From Bacteroidota bacterium (lineage in GTDB: Bacteria > Bacteroidota > Bacteroidia > AKYH767-A > OLB10), in assembly GCA_016713445.1 (NCBI GenBank), contig JADJPB010000025.1:1-24241 (forward strand): DNA of 24,241 nucleotides, written 5' to 3'. Position 1 is the first letter of the stretch. Each line of letters starts with the position of its first letter. Both the position numbers and the translations under genes were made by a program. Below are positions 8,425 to 17,132 of this stretch, piece by piece. The notes below the pieces were generated by a model. That model had not been told where the DNA came from. It made no database searches and was given only the letters and a program-made list of their open reading frames with translations.

Positions 8425-8467
8425 TCCCAAGTTTTAATCATTGATCAACAATAGAATTAATTAGTCC

Positions 8468-8869
8468 ATGTATACCGATCCAATAGCCGATTACTTAACC
8501 CGCATCAGAAACGCGGTAAAAGCAAATCACCGTGTTGTTGAAGTGCCCGCATCAAACATGAAAAAGGAAATGACCAAGATCCTGTTTGATAAAGGTTTTA
8601 TTTCAAACTATAAGTTTGAAGATTCAGACAACAAACAAGGTAATATTAAAATTGCATTGAAGTATAATGCAGTGAGTAAGCTACCAGCAATAAATAATAT
8701 TCGCCGTATCTCTCGTCCGGGTTTAAGAAAATACGTGAAAGCAGATAGCATTCCACGTGTAATTAATGGTCTGGGTATTGCCATCGTTTCCACTTCTCGT
8801 GGATTGATGACGGATAAAGAAGCCCGTCAGATGAATGTGGGTGGTGAAGTAATATGTTTCGTGTCTTAA
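8468..8869 (+). CDS. rpsH: 30S ribosomal protein S8
   Basis: S8 is a primary binder of the 16S central domain; in E. coli it also represses the spc operon, but whether that holds here is unknown. The 133-residue product starts MYTDPIADYLTRIRNA and ends with the signature STSRGLMTDKEARQMNVGGE. It lies 43 bp after rpsN, and the ATG follows TTAGTCC without a ribosome binding site. Confidence 0.97.
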   Translation: MYTDPIADYLTRIRNAVKANHRVVEVPASNMKKEMTKILFDKGFISNYKFEDSDNKQGNIKIALKYNAVSKLPAINNIRRISRPGLRKYVKADSIPRVINGLGIAIVSTSRGLMTDKEARQMNVGGEVICFVS

Positions 8870-8893
8870 TAATAAAAAAATTACGTCGATAAA

Positions 8894-9448
8894 ATGTCAC
8901 GTGTAGGAAAAAATCCAATCCCATTACCAGGCGGAGTTCAGGTAACTGTTAACGGCCTTGATGTTACTGTTAAAGGTCCAAAAGGAACTTTGACGCAAAC
9001 AATTGCTGATGGTATTGAAGTAAAAGTAGAACCTGCTCAAATCGTATTGAGCAGAGCAACTGAGCAAAAGCGTCACCGCGCATTGCATGGTTTATATCGT
9101 GCGTTGATCAACAACATGGTTGTTGGTGTAACAACGGGTTTCAAGATTGAACAAGAATTAGTCGGCGTCGGTTACCGTGCTACAAATCAAGGAAATCTTC
9201 TTGATATGGTTTTAGGGTACTCTCACCATGTAGTTTTTGATCTTCCAACAGAAATCAAAGTTGCCACTCGTCAGGATAAAGGACAAAATCCAATCATCAC
9301 GTTGGAGAGTCATGACAAGCAATTGTTAGGTCAGGTAGCTGCCCGTATCCGCTCTCTCCGTACTCCTGAGCCTTACAAAGGAAAGGGTATTAAGTTCGTG
9401 GGTGAAACACTTCGTAGAAAAGCTGGTAAGTCAGCATCTAAAAAATAA
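8894..9448 (+). CDS. rplF: 50S ribosomal protein L6
   Basis: L6 lies near the sarcin-ricin loop and the factor-binding site. The 184-residue product has the two tandem L6 domains: domain 1 from MSRVGKNPIPLPGGVQV through VKGPKGTLTQ, domain 2 from GFKIEQELVGVGYRA. The conserved C-terminal EPYKGKGIKFVGETLRRKAG is intact. Start context is AATAAAAAAATTACGTCGATAAA, A-rich. It is 24 bp after rpsH. Confidence 0.97.
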   Translation: MSRVGKNPIPLPGGVQVTVNGLDVTVKGPKGTLTQTIADGIEVKVEPAQIVLSRATEQKRHRALHGLYRALINNMVVGVTTGFKIEQELVGVGYRATNQGNLLDMVLGYSHHVVFDLPTEIKVATRQDKGQNPIITLESHDKQLLGQVAARIRSLRTPEPYKGKGIKFVGETLRRKAGKSASKK

Positions 9449-9477
9449 TTAACTAAAAGGAAAGTTTCCAATTTATC

Positions 9478-9831
9478 ATGCAAGATAAAAAACTCGTACG
9501 CCGCAAAAAGATTCGCTCTCGCATTCGTAAAATAGTTACGGGCACGGCTGAACGTCCAAGGTTGTCAGTATTCAGAAGTAATAAATCAATCTACGCTCAA
9601 GTAATTGATGATGTGAATGGACATACTCTCGTTGCTGCTTCTTCACGCGAAGGTGGAGTAGACGCAAAGTCAAATAAAGTAGAACAAGCAGTTTCAGTTG
9701 GGAAAATTCTGGCTGAAAAAGCAAAAGCTGCAGGCATCACGGCAGTGACCTTCGATCGTGGTGGATATTTGTATCATGGACGTATTAAGGCTTTGGCTGA
9801 TGGTGCGCGTGAAGCAGGTCTACAATTCTAA
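9478..9831 (+). CDS. rplR: 50S ribosomal protein L18
   Basis: L18 binds 5S rRNA together with L5. The 117-residue product has the basic N-terminus (KKLVRRKKIRSRIRK), the core TAERPRLSVFRSNKSIYAQ and the C-terminal FDRGGYLYHGRIKALADGAR that identifies the family. An AAAGGAAAG string about 15 nt upstream may serve as a weak ribosome binding site. Confidence 0.97.
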   Translation: MQDKKLVRRKKIRSRIRKIVTGTAERPRLSVFRSNKSIYAQVIDDVNGHTLVAASSREGGVDAKSNKVEQAVSVGKILAEKAKAAGITAVTFDRGGYLYHGRIKALADGAREAGLQF

Positions 9832-9858
9832 TTCGAACCGATAGTTTACGATAATCAA

Positions 9859-10374
9859 ATGATTCAAAACAGCAAACGCGTAAAATCAACCGATACTGAA
9901 CTCCACGATAAACTGGTGTCTGTAAATCGTGTTACAAAAGTGACCAAAGGTGGTCGCGCTTTTGGATTCGCTGCCATCGTGGTAGTAGGAGATGAGAAAG
10001 GTGTGGTTGGACACGGTCTCGGAAAAGCAAAAGAAGTAACGAATGCAGTTACTAAAGCAATAGATGATGCTAAGAAGAACTTAGTGCGTATCCCATTAAG
10101 AAAAGGAACTGTTCCTCATGAGCAGGACGGAAAATTTGGTGGTGCACGCGTATTTCTTAAGCCAGCTGCTCCTGGAACAGGAGTTATCGCTGGTGGTGCG
10201 ATGCGTTCCGTGTTGGAAAGTGTTGGCGTTACAGATGTACTCGCTAAGTCCAAGGGATCATCGAATCCACATAACGTTGTAAAAGCAACAATTGATGCAC
10301 TATTGAAAATGCGTGATGCGCATGCAGTAGCTCAACAAAGAAATGTTGATATAAGTAAAGTATTTAACGGATAA
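9859..10374 (+). CDS. rpsE: 30S ribosomal protein S5
   Basis: S5 acts at the mRNA entry site and in decoding fidelity. The 171-residue product carries the S5 domain (LHDKLVSVNRVTKVTKGGRA, then FGFAAIVVVGDEKGVVG) and the C-terminal domain (GAPG-like PAAPGTGVIAGGAMRSVLES and GVTDVLAKSKGSSNPHN). The N-terminal lead (MIQNSKRVKST) is short. It is 27 bp after rplR and 21 bp before rpmD. Confidence 0.97.
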   Translation: MIQNSKRVKSTDTELHDKLVSVNRVTKVTKGGRAFGFAAIVVVGDEKGVVGHGLGKAKEVTNAVTKAIDDAKKNLVRIPLRKGTVPHEQDGKFGGARVFLKPAAPGTGVIAGGAMRSVLESVGVTDVLAKSKGSSNPHNVVKATIDALLKMRDAHAVAQQRNVDISKVFNG

Positions 10375-10395
10375 TATCCCCCGAAATCCAAAGAA

Positions 10396-10572
10396 ATGGC
10401 GAAGGTATCTATCACACAAATTAACAGCGGAATTGATCGCTCAGAGAATCAGCAGCGTAACTTAAAAGCGCTTGGTTTAACCATGCATACAACAGTCGAG
10501 TTGGAAGCTACACCTCAAGTAAAAGGAATGTTAGCGAAAGTACAACACCTCGTACGTGTCGTTGAAAAATAA
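10396..10572 (+). CDS. rpmD: 50S ribosomal protein L30
   Basis: This small gene encodes 58 residues, the normal size of bacterial L30. It starts MAKVSITQINSGIDR, continues QQRNLKALGL (the conserved helix after the first strand) and ends VKGMLAKVQHLVRVVEK. L30 is a peripheral 50S protein. The position between rpsE and rplO is the standard one in the spc operon. The ATG follows CAAAGAA. Confidence 0.95.
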   Translation: MAKVSITQINSGIDRSENQQRNLKALGLTMHTTVELEATPQVKGMLAKVQHLVRVVEK

Positions 10573-10606
10573 GTATCTACCGAATAAGCAGAAATAAAAA
10601 GAGATT

Positions 10607-11128
10607 ATGGATTTAAGCAATCTTAAACCAGCTAATAGAGCAACTAAGAATCGTAAGCGTATTGCACGCGGAACAGGTTCTGGTCGTGGTGGCACTTCTA
10701 CTCGTGGTCACAAAGGAGCGGGTTCACGTAGCGGATATAGCCGCAAAATCGGATTCGAAGGAGGTCAAATGCCCCTTCAACGCCGTCTTCCGAAATTCGG
10801 ATTTAAAAATATTAATCGTGTAGAGTATGCAGGCATTAACTTGGATACGCTTCAGAATATCGCCGATCAACATGGCATTAGTACCTTCGATCAGCAAGTA
10901 TTTATTGAGCGTGGACTTGTATCAAAGAATGACCTGATAAAAATTCTTGGTCGTGGTGAATTAGCAGCGAAATTGAATGTGACTGCACATGCATTCTCAG
11001 CTTCAGCATCTGCCGCCATTGAAAAAGTAGGTGGAACAACGACAACCATTGAAAAAGGGCGGGTTTACAGCTCCTCTCTAAAAAGAATATATGAAGAACT
11101 TCATACAGACCATACAGAATATATTTAA
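10607..11128 (+). CDS. rplO: 50S ribosomal protein L15 (3' end doubtful)
   Basis: L15 is a late-binding 50S protein. The product begins MDLSNLKPANRATKNRKR and shows the glycine-rich SGRGGTSTRGHKGAGSRSGY and GFEGGQMPLQRRLPKFGF segments, then LGRGELAAKLNVTAHAFSASA. Family members normally end shortly after the GGxxxTI strand, here residue ~148. The open frame continues for about 23 more unrelated residues and overlaps the secY start by 38 bp. Dropping one G from the GGG at 11057-11059 would instead end the protein at a TAA at 11078-11080 with about 157 residues. I trust the start and core, not the last 25 residues. Confidence 0.9.
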   Translation: MDLSNLKPANRATKNRKRIARGTGSGRGGTSTRGHKGAGSRSGYSRKIGFEGGQMPLQRRLPKFGFKNINRVEYAGINLDTLQNIADQHGISTFDQQVFIERGLVSKNDLIKILGRGELAAKLNVTAHAFSASASAAIEKVGGTTTTIEKGRVYSSSLKRIYEELHTDHTEYI

Positions 11129-12450
11129 GATTGAGGACTTACGTTCGAGAATCCTTAATACCCTTTTGTTCCTGATGATTTATCGTTTGGCAGCTCATGT
11201 GGTATTACCCGGAATTGACCCAACGCAATTGGCCGGTCTACAGGCACAAACTGAAGGTGGATTATTAGGCTTGTTAGATGCTTTCTCAGGAGGTGCGTTT
11301 TCGCAAGCTTCTGTAGTGGCTTTGGGAATTATGCCTTATATTTCTGCGTCTATCGTAGTTCAACTTTTGGGAATTGCGGTTCCGTATTTCCAGAAGCTTC
11401 AGAAAGAAGGGGAAAGTGGACGTAAGAAGTTAAATCAGATTACACGTATCTTAACCGTTATTGTAGTTTTGTTTCAAGCTCCAGGTTATTTGATTAACCT
11501 GAAGTCTCAAGCACCTGGTGCCATTATTGCGTATTCGAATCCTGAAATTATTTCGCCTGCATTCTTTATGTTCACGTCGACGTTGATCATCATCGCAGGA
11601 ACTTTATTTATTATGTGGTTGGGTGAGCGTATCACGGAGAAAGGCATCGGTAATGGAATTTCTTTGTTGATCATGGTCGGTATTATTGCTCGTTTACCAT
11701 TCTCATTACGTGATGAGTTCTTATCTCGTTTGAATGAGCAAGGTGGTGGACTCGTGATCTTCTTAATTGAAATGGTAGCGCTGTTTATTGTTGTTGTTTC
11801 TGTGATTCTCTTGGTGCAAGGAACCCGAAAAATTCCGGTTCAGTTTGCGAAGAAGATCGTAGGAAATAAACAATATGGTGGCGTTCGTCAATATCCCGCT
11901 TAAAGTAAATGCTGCCGGTGTAATGCCGATTGTATTTGCTCAAGCCATTATGTTTATCCCTGCTTATGTGGCTCAGTTCTTTCCAGAATCTGAATCATGG
12001 CAAGGTTTCGCTGCACAAATCACAAACTTCACTTCGGTGTTGTATAATGTTGTGTTTGCTACTTTAATCATCGTATTTACCTACTTCTATACTGCCATTT
12101 CGGTAAATCCAAGTCAAATGGCAGATGATATGAAGAAGAATGGTGGTTTTGTTCCCGGTGTTAAGCCCGGAAGAAAAACATCTGAGTTCATCGATGATAT
12201 TATGTCAAAAATTACTCTTCCTGGATCTATCTTCCTTGCGTTCGTGGCGATTATGCCTGCGTTTGCGATGATGGCAGGAGTGAATACCAACTTCGCTCAA
12301 TTCTACGGAGGTACTTCGTTGTTGATCGTGGTGGGAGTAGTGTTAGATACTTTACAGCAAATCGAGAGTCACCTCTTGATGCGTCACTACGATGGTCTGA
12401 TGAAATCAGGTCGTATCAAAGGACGTACTGCTGTAGGCGCATCTGCATAA
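11091..12450 (+). CDS. secY: Protein translocase subunit SecY (two-base frameshift)
   Basis: SecY is the pore-forming subunit of the Sec translocon in the inner membrane. The product begins MKNFIQTIQNIFKIEDLRS and shows alternating hydrophobic segments, with the plug region (AFSGGAFSQASVVALGIMPY), GERITEKGIGNGISL and the cytoplasmic loop after RKIPVQFAKKIVGNKQYGG. The frame breaks near 11891-11894: CAATATCCCGCTT should read CAATATATCCCGCTT, i.e. one AT is missing, which joins VRQY to IPLKVNAAGVMPIVFAQ. The corrected length is about 453 residues. The C-terminal half carries FFPESESWQGF and a KPGRKTSEFIDDIMSKIT loop. The gap to map is 16 bp. Confidence 0.95.
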
Positions 12451-12466
12451 TTAAAATTACATTAAA

Positions 12467-13288
12467 ATGAGCGGCGGTACTATCGTGTACAAGACAGCAG
12501 AGGAGATAGAGTACATCCGCAATAGTTCTTTACTTGTTGGCAAGACATTGGCTGAAGTAGCCAAAAATTTGAAACCCGGTGTAACCACATCGTCATTGGA
12601 TGCAATTGCTGAAAAGTTCATCCGTGACCATGGCGCTACACCCTCCTTCAAAGGTTATCATGGATTTAAGCATACGCTTTGTATCTCTGTTAATGAAGAA
12701 GTGGTTCACGGCATGCCGGGAGCAAGAGTGGTGAAAGATGGAGATGTGGTTTCAATCGATTGTGGCGTATTCATGAATGGATATCACGGAGACTCGGCGT
12801 ACACCTTTCCCGTGGGAGAGGTAGGTGAGGATACGTTGAAACTGTTAAGAGTAACTAAGACTTCCTTGTTGAAAGGAATCGAGAAAGCTAAAGTGGGAAA
12901 TCGCATTGGTGATATCAGTGCAACCATTCAAGGTTATGCTGAAGAAAATGGTTACGGCGTGGTAAGAGAACTAGTGGGACATGGAATTGGAAAACAATTG
13001 CATGAAAAACCAGAGGTTGCTAATTATGGAAAACGAGGTTCTGGTCCGATACTCAAAGCAGGAATGACCATCGCGATCGAGCCCATGATTAACCAAGGAA
13101 CACGGAGTATTATCCAATTGAAAGACGGTTGGACAATCATCACCGGAGACCGCAAGCCTTCGGCGCACTACGAACACACCATTGCCATCACGGAACAAGG
13201 TCCTGATATCTTAAGTACCTTCTCCTACATTGAACTTGCCATCGAAGAAAATAGTTACATTAAAGAGAAAATAGAAACACTCGCCTGA
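12467..13288 (+). CDS. map: Methionine aminopeptidase type I
   Basis: MetAP removes the initiator methionine from nascent proteins after deformylation. The 273-residue product has all five metal ligands at positions matching the E. coli enzyme shifted by one: D98 (in SIDCG), D109 (in HGDSAY), H172 (in GHGIG), E205 (in AIEPM) and E236 (in YEHTIA). H81 in HGMPG is the conserved active-site histidine. The pita-bread fold covers nearly the whole chain; the tail after residue 250 (YIELAIEENSYIKEKIE) is a short extension. It lies between secY and infA, the usual place in Bacteroidota, where many other bacteria also have adk. Confidence 0.96.
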   Translation: MSGGTIVYKTAEEIEYIRNSSLLVGKTLAEVAKNLKPGVTTSSLDAIAEKFIRDHGATPSFKGYHGFKHTLCISVNEEVVHGMPGARVVKDGDVVSIDCGVFMNGYHGDSAYTFPVGEVGEDTLKLLRVTKTSLLKGIEKAKVGNRIGDISATIQGYAEENGYGVVRELVGHGIGKQLHEKPEVANYGKRGSGPILKAGMTIAIEPMINQGTRSIIQLKDGWTIITGDRKPSAHYEHTIAITEQGPDILSTFSYIELAIEENSYIKEKIETLA

Positions 13289-13292
13289 TCAA

Positions 13293-13511
13293 ATGTCAAA
13301 GCAACCTGCCATCGAACAAGACGGCACGATTACAGAAGCCCTCTACAACGCTACCTTCCGCGTTGAATTGGAAAACGGACACGACATCATCGCACACATC
13401 AGTGGAAAAATGAGGATGCACTACATCAAAATTCTTCCCGGTGATAAAGTGAAAGTAGAGATGTCACCCTATGATCTTACCAAAGGAAGAATAACGTATC
13501 GTTATAAATAA
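13293..13511 (+). CDS. infA: Translation initiation factor IF-1
   Basis: IF-1 is an OB-fold factor that occupies the A site during initiation. The 72-residue product is complete: MSKQPAIEQDGTITEALYNA, FRVELENGHDIIAHISGKMR, MHYIKILPGDKVKVEMSPYD and LTKGRITYRYK. It begins 4 nt after the map stop, which suggests coupling, and is followed by rpmJ. Confidence 0.97.
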   Translation: MSKQPAIEQDGTITEALYNATFRVELENGHDIIAHISGKMRMHYIKILPGDKVKVEMSPYDLTKGRITYRYK

Positions 13512-13539
13512 TCCGTTCACGGAAAACAAAGATTGAAAA

Positions 13540-13655
13540 ATGAAAGTACGCCCATCACTTAAAAACGCAGCGCAGATTGCCAAATCGTGCGTCGCAAAGG
13601 TCGCTTGTACGTGATCAACAAAAAGAACCCACGTTTTAAAATGCGTCAAGGGTAA
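13540..13655 (+). CDS. rpmJ: 50S ribosomal protein L36 (missing one A)
   Basis: L36 is the smallest 50S protein. The reading starts at the ATG at 13540 (MKVRPSLK). The A5 run at 13561-13565 lacks one A; restoring it gives KKRSADCQIVRRKGRLYVIN and KKNPRFKMRQG, a 38-residue protein ending at 13655. As given, the frame goes to a stop after about 23 codons. Only one cysteine is present, so this is the form without the zinc-binding CCCH set. Position between infA and rpsM supports the call. Confidence 0.93.
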
Positions 13656-13691
13656 AATATTTATTTAAACTAATAGAAATTACGTCAGATA

Positions 13692-14068
13692 ATGGCTCGT
13701 ATATCTGGTATTGATTTACCAAAAATAAAAGAGGTGAGATAGGTCTCACTTACATCTATGGCATCGGTCGTTCCGCTGCCCAAAAGATTCTAACTACTGC
13801 CGGTGTTGATTTCAACAAGAAGGTGAATGAATGGAATGATGAAGAATTGACTGCAATTCGTACCATCATCAACGACAGCTTCCGTGTGGAAGGTGCCTTG
13901 CGTTCTGAAACTCAGTTGAACATTAAACGCTTGATGGATATCGGAAGCTATCGTGGCATCCGTCACCGTTTAGGTTTGCCGGTTCGTGGCCAACGTACTA
14001 AAAATAACTGCCGTACTCGTAAGGGTAAGCGCAAGACAGTTGCCAACAAAAAGAAGGTGACTAAATAA
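13692..14068 (+). CDS. rpsM: 30S ribosomal protein S13 (missing one A)
   Basis: S13 sits in the 30S head and contacts the P-site tRNA and L5. The true start is the ATG at 13692 (MARISGIDLPK). One A is missing in the A5 run at 13721-13725: restoring it gives PKNKRGEIGLTYIYGIGRSA and joins the rest of the protein, total about 125 residues. The C-terminal half has SYRGIRHRLGLPVRGQRTK and the basic tail RKGKRKTVANKKKVTK. A start at 13823 would give only the last 81 residues. Confidence 0.94.
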
Positions 14069-14107
14069 TCTTATTATTTAACTGAATTAATATAGACGTT
14101 CTGACCC

Positions 14108-14497
14108 ATGGCTAAAACAACAAAAGCCGTAAAGAAAAGAGTAGTGAAAGTGGAGGCGACCGGTGAGGCGCACATCAATGCTACTTTTAACAACATTATT
14201 ATAAGCCTTACGAACAACAGCGGACAAGTAATTTCTTGGGCTTCTGCTGGTAAGATGGGCTTTCGCGGATCTAAGAAAAACACACCTTATGCAGCGCAAT
14301 TGGCTGCAGCAGATTGTTCGAAAGTAGCTTTCGAAGCCGGTCTTCGCAAGGTGAAAGTTTTTGTAAAAGGTCCAGGATCTGGCAGAGAGTCAGCAATCCG
14401 TACTATACATAACTCAGGAGTGGAAGTAACTGAAATCATTGATATCACTCCCATCCCGCACAACGGTTGTCGCCCTCCTAAGCGTCGTCGTATCTAA
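14108..14497 (+). CDS. rpsK: 30S ribosomal protein S11
   Basis: S11 is a platform protein near the Shine-Dalgarno helix. The 129-residue product has HINATFNNIIISLTN, GQVISWASAGKMGFRGSKKN, TPYAAQLAAADCSK, VKGPGSGRESAIRTI and the C-terminal DITPIPHNGCRPPKRRRI. No frame problem. The N-terminus (MAKTTKAVKKRVVKVEATG) is lysine-rich. Confidence 0.97.
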   Translation: MAKTTKAVKKRVVKVEATGEAHINATFNNIIISLTNNSGQVISWASAGKMGFRGSKKNTPYAAQLAAADCSKVAFEAGLRKVKVFVKGPGSGRESAIRTIHNSGVEVTEIIDITPIPHNGCRPPKRRRI

Positions 14498-14534
14498 TTT
14501 TGAAAGGTTAAACAAAAGAAATTAATTAAATAAA

Positions 14535-15141
14535 ATGGCAAGATATATAGGCCCCAAGACAAGAATCTCTCGTAAATTCCGCGAGCCGATTTTCGGTCCT
14601 GATAAAAATTTCGAAAAGCGTAATTATCCTCCTGGACAACATGGGAATAGTAAGAAGCGCGCAAAGGTTTCTGAATATTCAACGCAGTTGATGGAGAAGC
14701 AAAAGGTGAAGTACATGTACGGTATCCTAGAGCGTCAATTCGCGAAAATTTTCGATAAAGCGAACCGTATGGATGGTATCACAGGTGAAAACTTGTTGAA
14801 GCTTATCGAATCACGTTTAGATAATGTAGTGTATCGCCTCGGACTTTCTTCAAGTCGTTCTGGTGCACGTCAGTTGGTTTCTCATCGTCACATTACCGTG
14901 AATGGTAAGTTGGTAAACATCCCATCTTATACATTACGCGCTGGAGATGTAGTAGCAGTTCGTGAAAAATCAAAATCATTGGAAACCATCACCGAATCTT
15001 TGGCATCTCGTATGGCAAAGTACGGTTGGTTAGAGTGGGATAACAGTCAAATGGCTGGTAAATTCATCAATCCTCCAGCTCGTGAAGAACTCACTGAGAA
15101 CATCAAGGAGCAAGTTGATTGTCGAATTATACTCTAAGTAA
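14535..15141 (+). CDS. rpsD: 30S ribosomal protein S4 (extra base near the end)
   Basis: S4 initiates 30S assembly and in many bacteria represses the alpha operon. The product starts MARYIGPKTRISRKFREP and carries the S4 RNA-binding domain (SRLDNVVYRLGLSSSRSGAR, QLVSHRHITVNGKLVNIPSY). Near the end the string CAAGTTGATTG contains one extra G (about 15114). Removing it changes KEQVDCRIIL to KEQLIVELYSK, the expected C-terminus, with the stop at 15139-15141 and a length of about 201 residues. Taken literally the frame ends at 15137, so the shift changes only the last residues. Confidence 0.95.
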
Positions 15142-15220
15142 TCTTAGTTAGTCGTGGCCCGATGGAAGCTCCTTAATTCCAAAATCATTATTCAGTAAAC
15201 AATAAACACATATAACTCAC

Positions 15221-16211
15221 ATGGCGATATTAGCTTTTCAGCAACCGGACAAAGTGATCATGAATCATTCGACCGAAACCTTCGGTCAGTTCGAATTCCG
15301 TCCACTCGAACCGGGATACGGAATAACAGTTGGAAATGCACTGCGTAGAATTCTACTCAGTTCCTTAGAAGGCTTTGCCATCACTTCTATTAAAGTTGGC
15401 GGAGTAGATCATGAATTCTCAACGATTAAAGGCGTTATCGAAGACGTAACTGAGATCATCTTAAATTTAAAGCAAGTGCGCTTTAAACAGCAGATCGAAG
15501 GTACGGACTCAGAAAAAGTACACGTAATGGTGAACGGTAAAGAAACTTTTACCGCTGGCGATATTGCAAAACATACTACAGCTTTCCAAGTGTTAAATCC
15601 AGAGTTCGTGATTTGCAACATGGATCCATCTGTGAAATTGCAATTGATATCACGATCGAAAAAGGTCGCGGTTATGTTCCTTCGAAGAGAACAAAACAGC
15701 AACAGCACCTATCGGTACCATCTTCTTAGACGCGATTTACACTCCAATCAGAAACGTGAAATATTTCATTGAGAACTATCGTGTCGAGCAAAAAACCGAT
15801 TACGAAAAGTTAGTCGTTGAAATCACTTCTGATGGATCCGTGCATCCGAAAGAAGCATTGAAAGATGCTGCTGAAATCTTGATTCATCATTTCATGTTGT
15901 TTAGCGACGAGAAGATCACTCTTGAGTCGAAGCCTAAGCAAGTGGCTGAAGAATTAGACGAGACGACACTTCACATGCGTCAGTTATTAAAAACAAAATT
16001 AGTAGACATGGATTTAAGTGTTCGTGCTCTAAATTGTTTGAAGGCTGCAGATGTAGAGACGTTAGGTGACTTAGTAAGCTACACCAAAGCTGACTTATTA
16101 AAGTTCCGCAACTTCGGTAAAAAGTCATTAACAGAATTAGAAGAATTAGTTCGCAGTAAGAACTTAAACTTCGGAATGAATATCGCTAAATACGGTATTG
16201 ATAAAGATTAA
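15221..16211 (+). CDS. rpoA: RNA polymerase alpha subunit (two one-base frameshifts)
   Basis: Alpha dimerises to scaffold RNA polymerase assembly, and its C-terminal domain contacts promoter DNA and activators. The N-terminal domain shows FGQFEFRPLEPGYGITVGNA and LRRILLSSLEGFAIT. Two G residues are missing: near 15646 (TTGAT for TTGGAT) and near 15684 (TTCGAAG for TTCGGAAG). With both restored the text reads LQLDITIEKGRGYVPSEENK and continues to IFLDAIYTPIRNVKYFIENY. The C-terminal domain has DLSVRALNCLKAADVETLGD and FRNFGKKSLTELEELV. The corrected length, about 330 residues, is usual for Bacteroidota. It is 79 bp after rpsD. Confidence 0.96.
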
Positions 16212-16264
16212 TTAAAAATAAATAAAATCGCGTAGAGCGAAGATTATAACAACACGAATACAAC

Positions 16265-16750
16265 ATGCGTCACGGTAAAAAACACAATCACCTCGGCCGT
16301 ACTACGAGTCATAGAGTTGCTATGTTAAGCAATTTGGCTATTTCTCTTATTACCCATAAGCGTATATTCACAACAGTAGCAAAAGCGAAAGCGTTGCGTG
16401 TATATGTTGAGCCGCTAATTACGAAGTCTAAAGACGACACTACGCACTCTCGTCGAGTGGTTTTCTCTTACTTACAAAGTAAAGATGCCGTTACCGAATT
16501 GTTTCGTGACGTAAGCGTAAAGATTGCCGATCGTCCGGGTGGATACACTCGTATCATTAAAGTAGGTAACCGTCCGGGTGACGCTGCTGAAATGGCGATG
16601 ATCGAATTAGTAGACTACAACGACAATCTACAAAAGGAAAAATCGGGCAAGAAAGCAGGTGCTAAGACAACACGTCGTAGCCGCGCCAAGAAAGCTGCTC
16701 CAAAAGCAGGTGATGCTCCAGCAGCTGAAAGTACTGACGCTGCCGAATAA
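16265..16750 (+). CDS. rplQ: 50S ribosomal protein L17
   Basis: L17 is a 50S protein near the tunnel exit. Residues 1-120 are the family core: MRHGKKHNHLGRTTSHRVAM, LITHKRIFTTVAKAKALRVY, then RPGGYTRIIKVGNRPGDAAE and MAMIELVDYN. Beyond that an Ala/Lys-rich tail of about 40 residues (KKAGAKTTRRSRAKKAAPKA to STDAAE) makes it 161 residues. It is the last gene of the superoperon and is followed after about 20 bp by the terminator. Confidence 0.97.
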   Translation: MRHGKKHNHLGRTTSHRVAMLSNLAISLITHKRIFTTVAKAKALRVYVEPLITKSKDDTTHSRRVVFSYLQSKDAVTELFRDVSVKIADRPGGYTRIIKVGNRPGDAAEMAMIELVDYNDNLQKEKSGKKAGAKTTRRSRAKKAAPKAGDAPAAESTDAAE

Positions 16751-16771
16751 TTTCTCAAAAAATACTATTAA

Positions 16772-16804
16772 AAAGCGAGGCGAACATTTTGTTCGCCTCG
16801 CTTT
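16772..16804 (+). terminator. Terminator of the ribosomal superoperon
   Basis: A perfect 14-bp inverted repeat, AAAGCGAGGCGAAC (16772-16785) and its complement (16791-16804), encloses a 5-nt loop (ATTTT). It is followed by GTGTTTTCT, a modest U-tract. It begins 21 bp after the rplQ stop. The flanking A/T of the stem means it could work in both directions. Confidence 0.88.
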
Positions 16805-16813
16805 GTGTTTTCT

Positions 16814-16908
16814 AGATGCTAGCTGCTAGCTTCTGGCTGCAAGTTTTTATTTCGTGACGAATAATTTTGACTCCGAAAATAGGCTGCAAGCTTCTAGTTG
16901 CTAGAAGG
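16814..16908. repeat. Cluster of small palindromes (GCTAG / CTTCTAG type)
   Basis: Within this stretch GCTAG-CTG-CTAGC (16818-16830) and CTTCTAG-TTG-CTAGAAG (16891-16907) are small hairpins, and the motif GGCTGCAAG occurs twice (after 16830 and at 16882). A related sequence, GCAGCTTGAAGCTTGCAGCT, is at 17141-17160. They look like scattered intergenic repeat material. No coding sequence is present from 16805 to 17205. Confidence 0.55.
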
Positions 16909-16947
16909 TCCCAGCTACTGAGAACAGCCTTAGCGCCTTAGGGTCCC

Positions 16948-17020
16948 GATAGCTATCCATCGGCCGCCAAAGGCTTGCCGACGGCGCTGCGGGATTGAGA
17001 GAAAATTTGTCGTAGCGTAG
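16948..17020. repeat. Palindrome GATAGCTATC and GC-rich inverted repeat
   Basis: A perfect 10-bp palindrome GATAGCTATC (16948-16957) is followed by a GC-rich segment in which TCGGC and GCCGA form a short stem around CGCCAAAGGCTT. The phrase CCTTAGCGCC appears at both sides (near 16928 and near 17021). Function unknown; probably part of the same intergenic repeat cluster. Confidence 0.4.
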
Positions 17021-17043
17021 CCTTAGCGCCTTGGCGTCTTTGC

Positions 17044-17132
17044 GAGAAATTTTAGCGAAGCGCAGCCATGTCGAGAAAATTTAGCGAAGCGCAGCCATGT
17101 CGAGAAAATTTAGCAGAGCGTAGCCTCGTGAC
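17044..17132. repeat. 29-bp tandem repeat, three units
   Basis: Unit 1 (17044-17072) and unit 2 (17073-17101) differ at one position and follow the pattern GAGAAAATTTAGCGAAGCGC plus AGCCATGTC; unit 3 (17102-17132) is diverged (AGCAGAGCGTAGCCTCGTGAC). A fourth, more distant copy begins with GAGAAAATTTG at 16999. Units abut with no spacers, so this is not a CRISPR array. Confidence 0.75.

Noticed and set aside
11881..11903. Programmed frameshifting in secY, rplB or rpoA
   Set aside because: The breaks fall at different, mostly homopolymer contexts in many genes and are each repaired by the expected missing base; no shared slippery site with a stimulatory structure is seen.
13540..13655. rpmJ as a pseudogene
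   Set aside because: A single A in an A5 run restores an exact 38-residue L36, in keeping with the error pattern across the window.
17044..17132. Tandem 29-bp repeats as a CRISPR array
   Set aside because: The units abut directly with no spacers and no cas gene is in the window.
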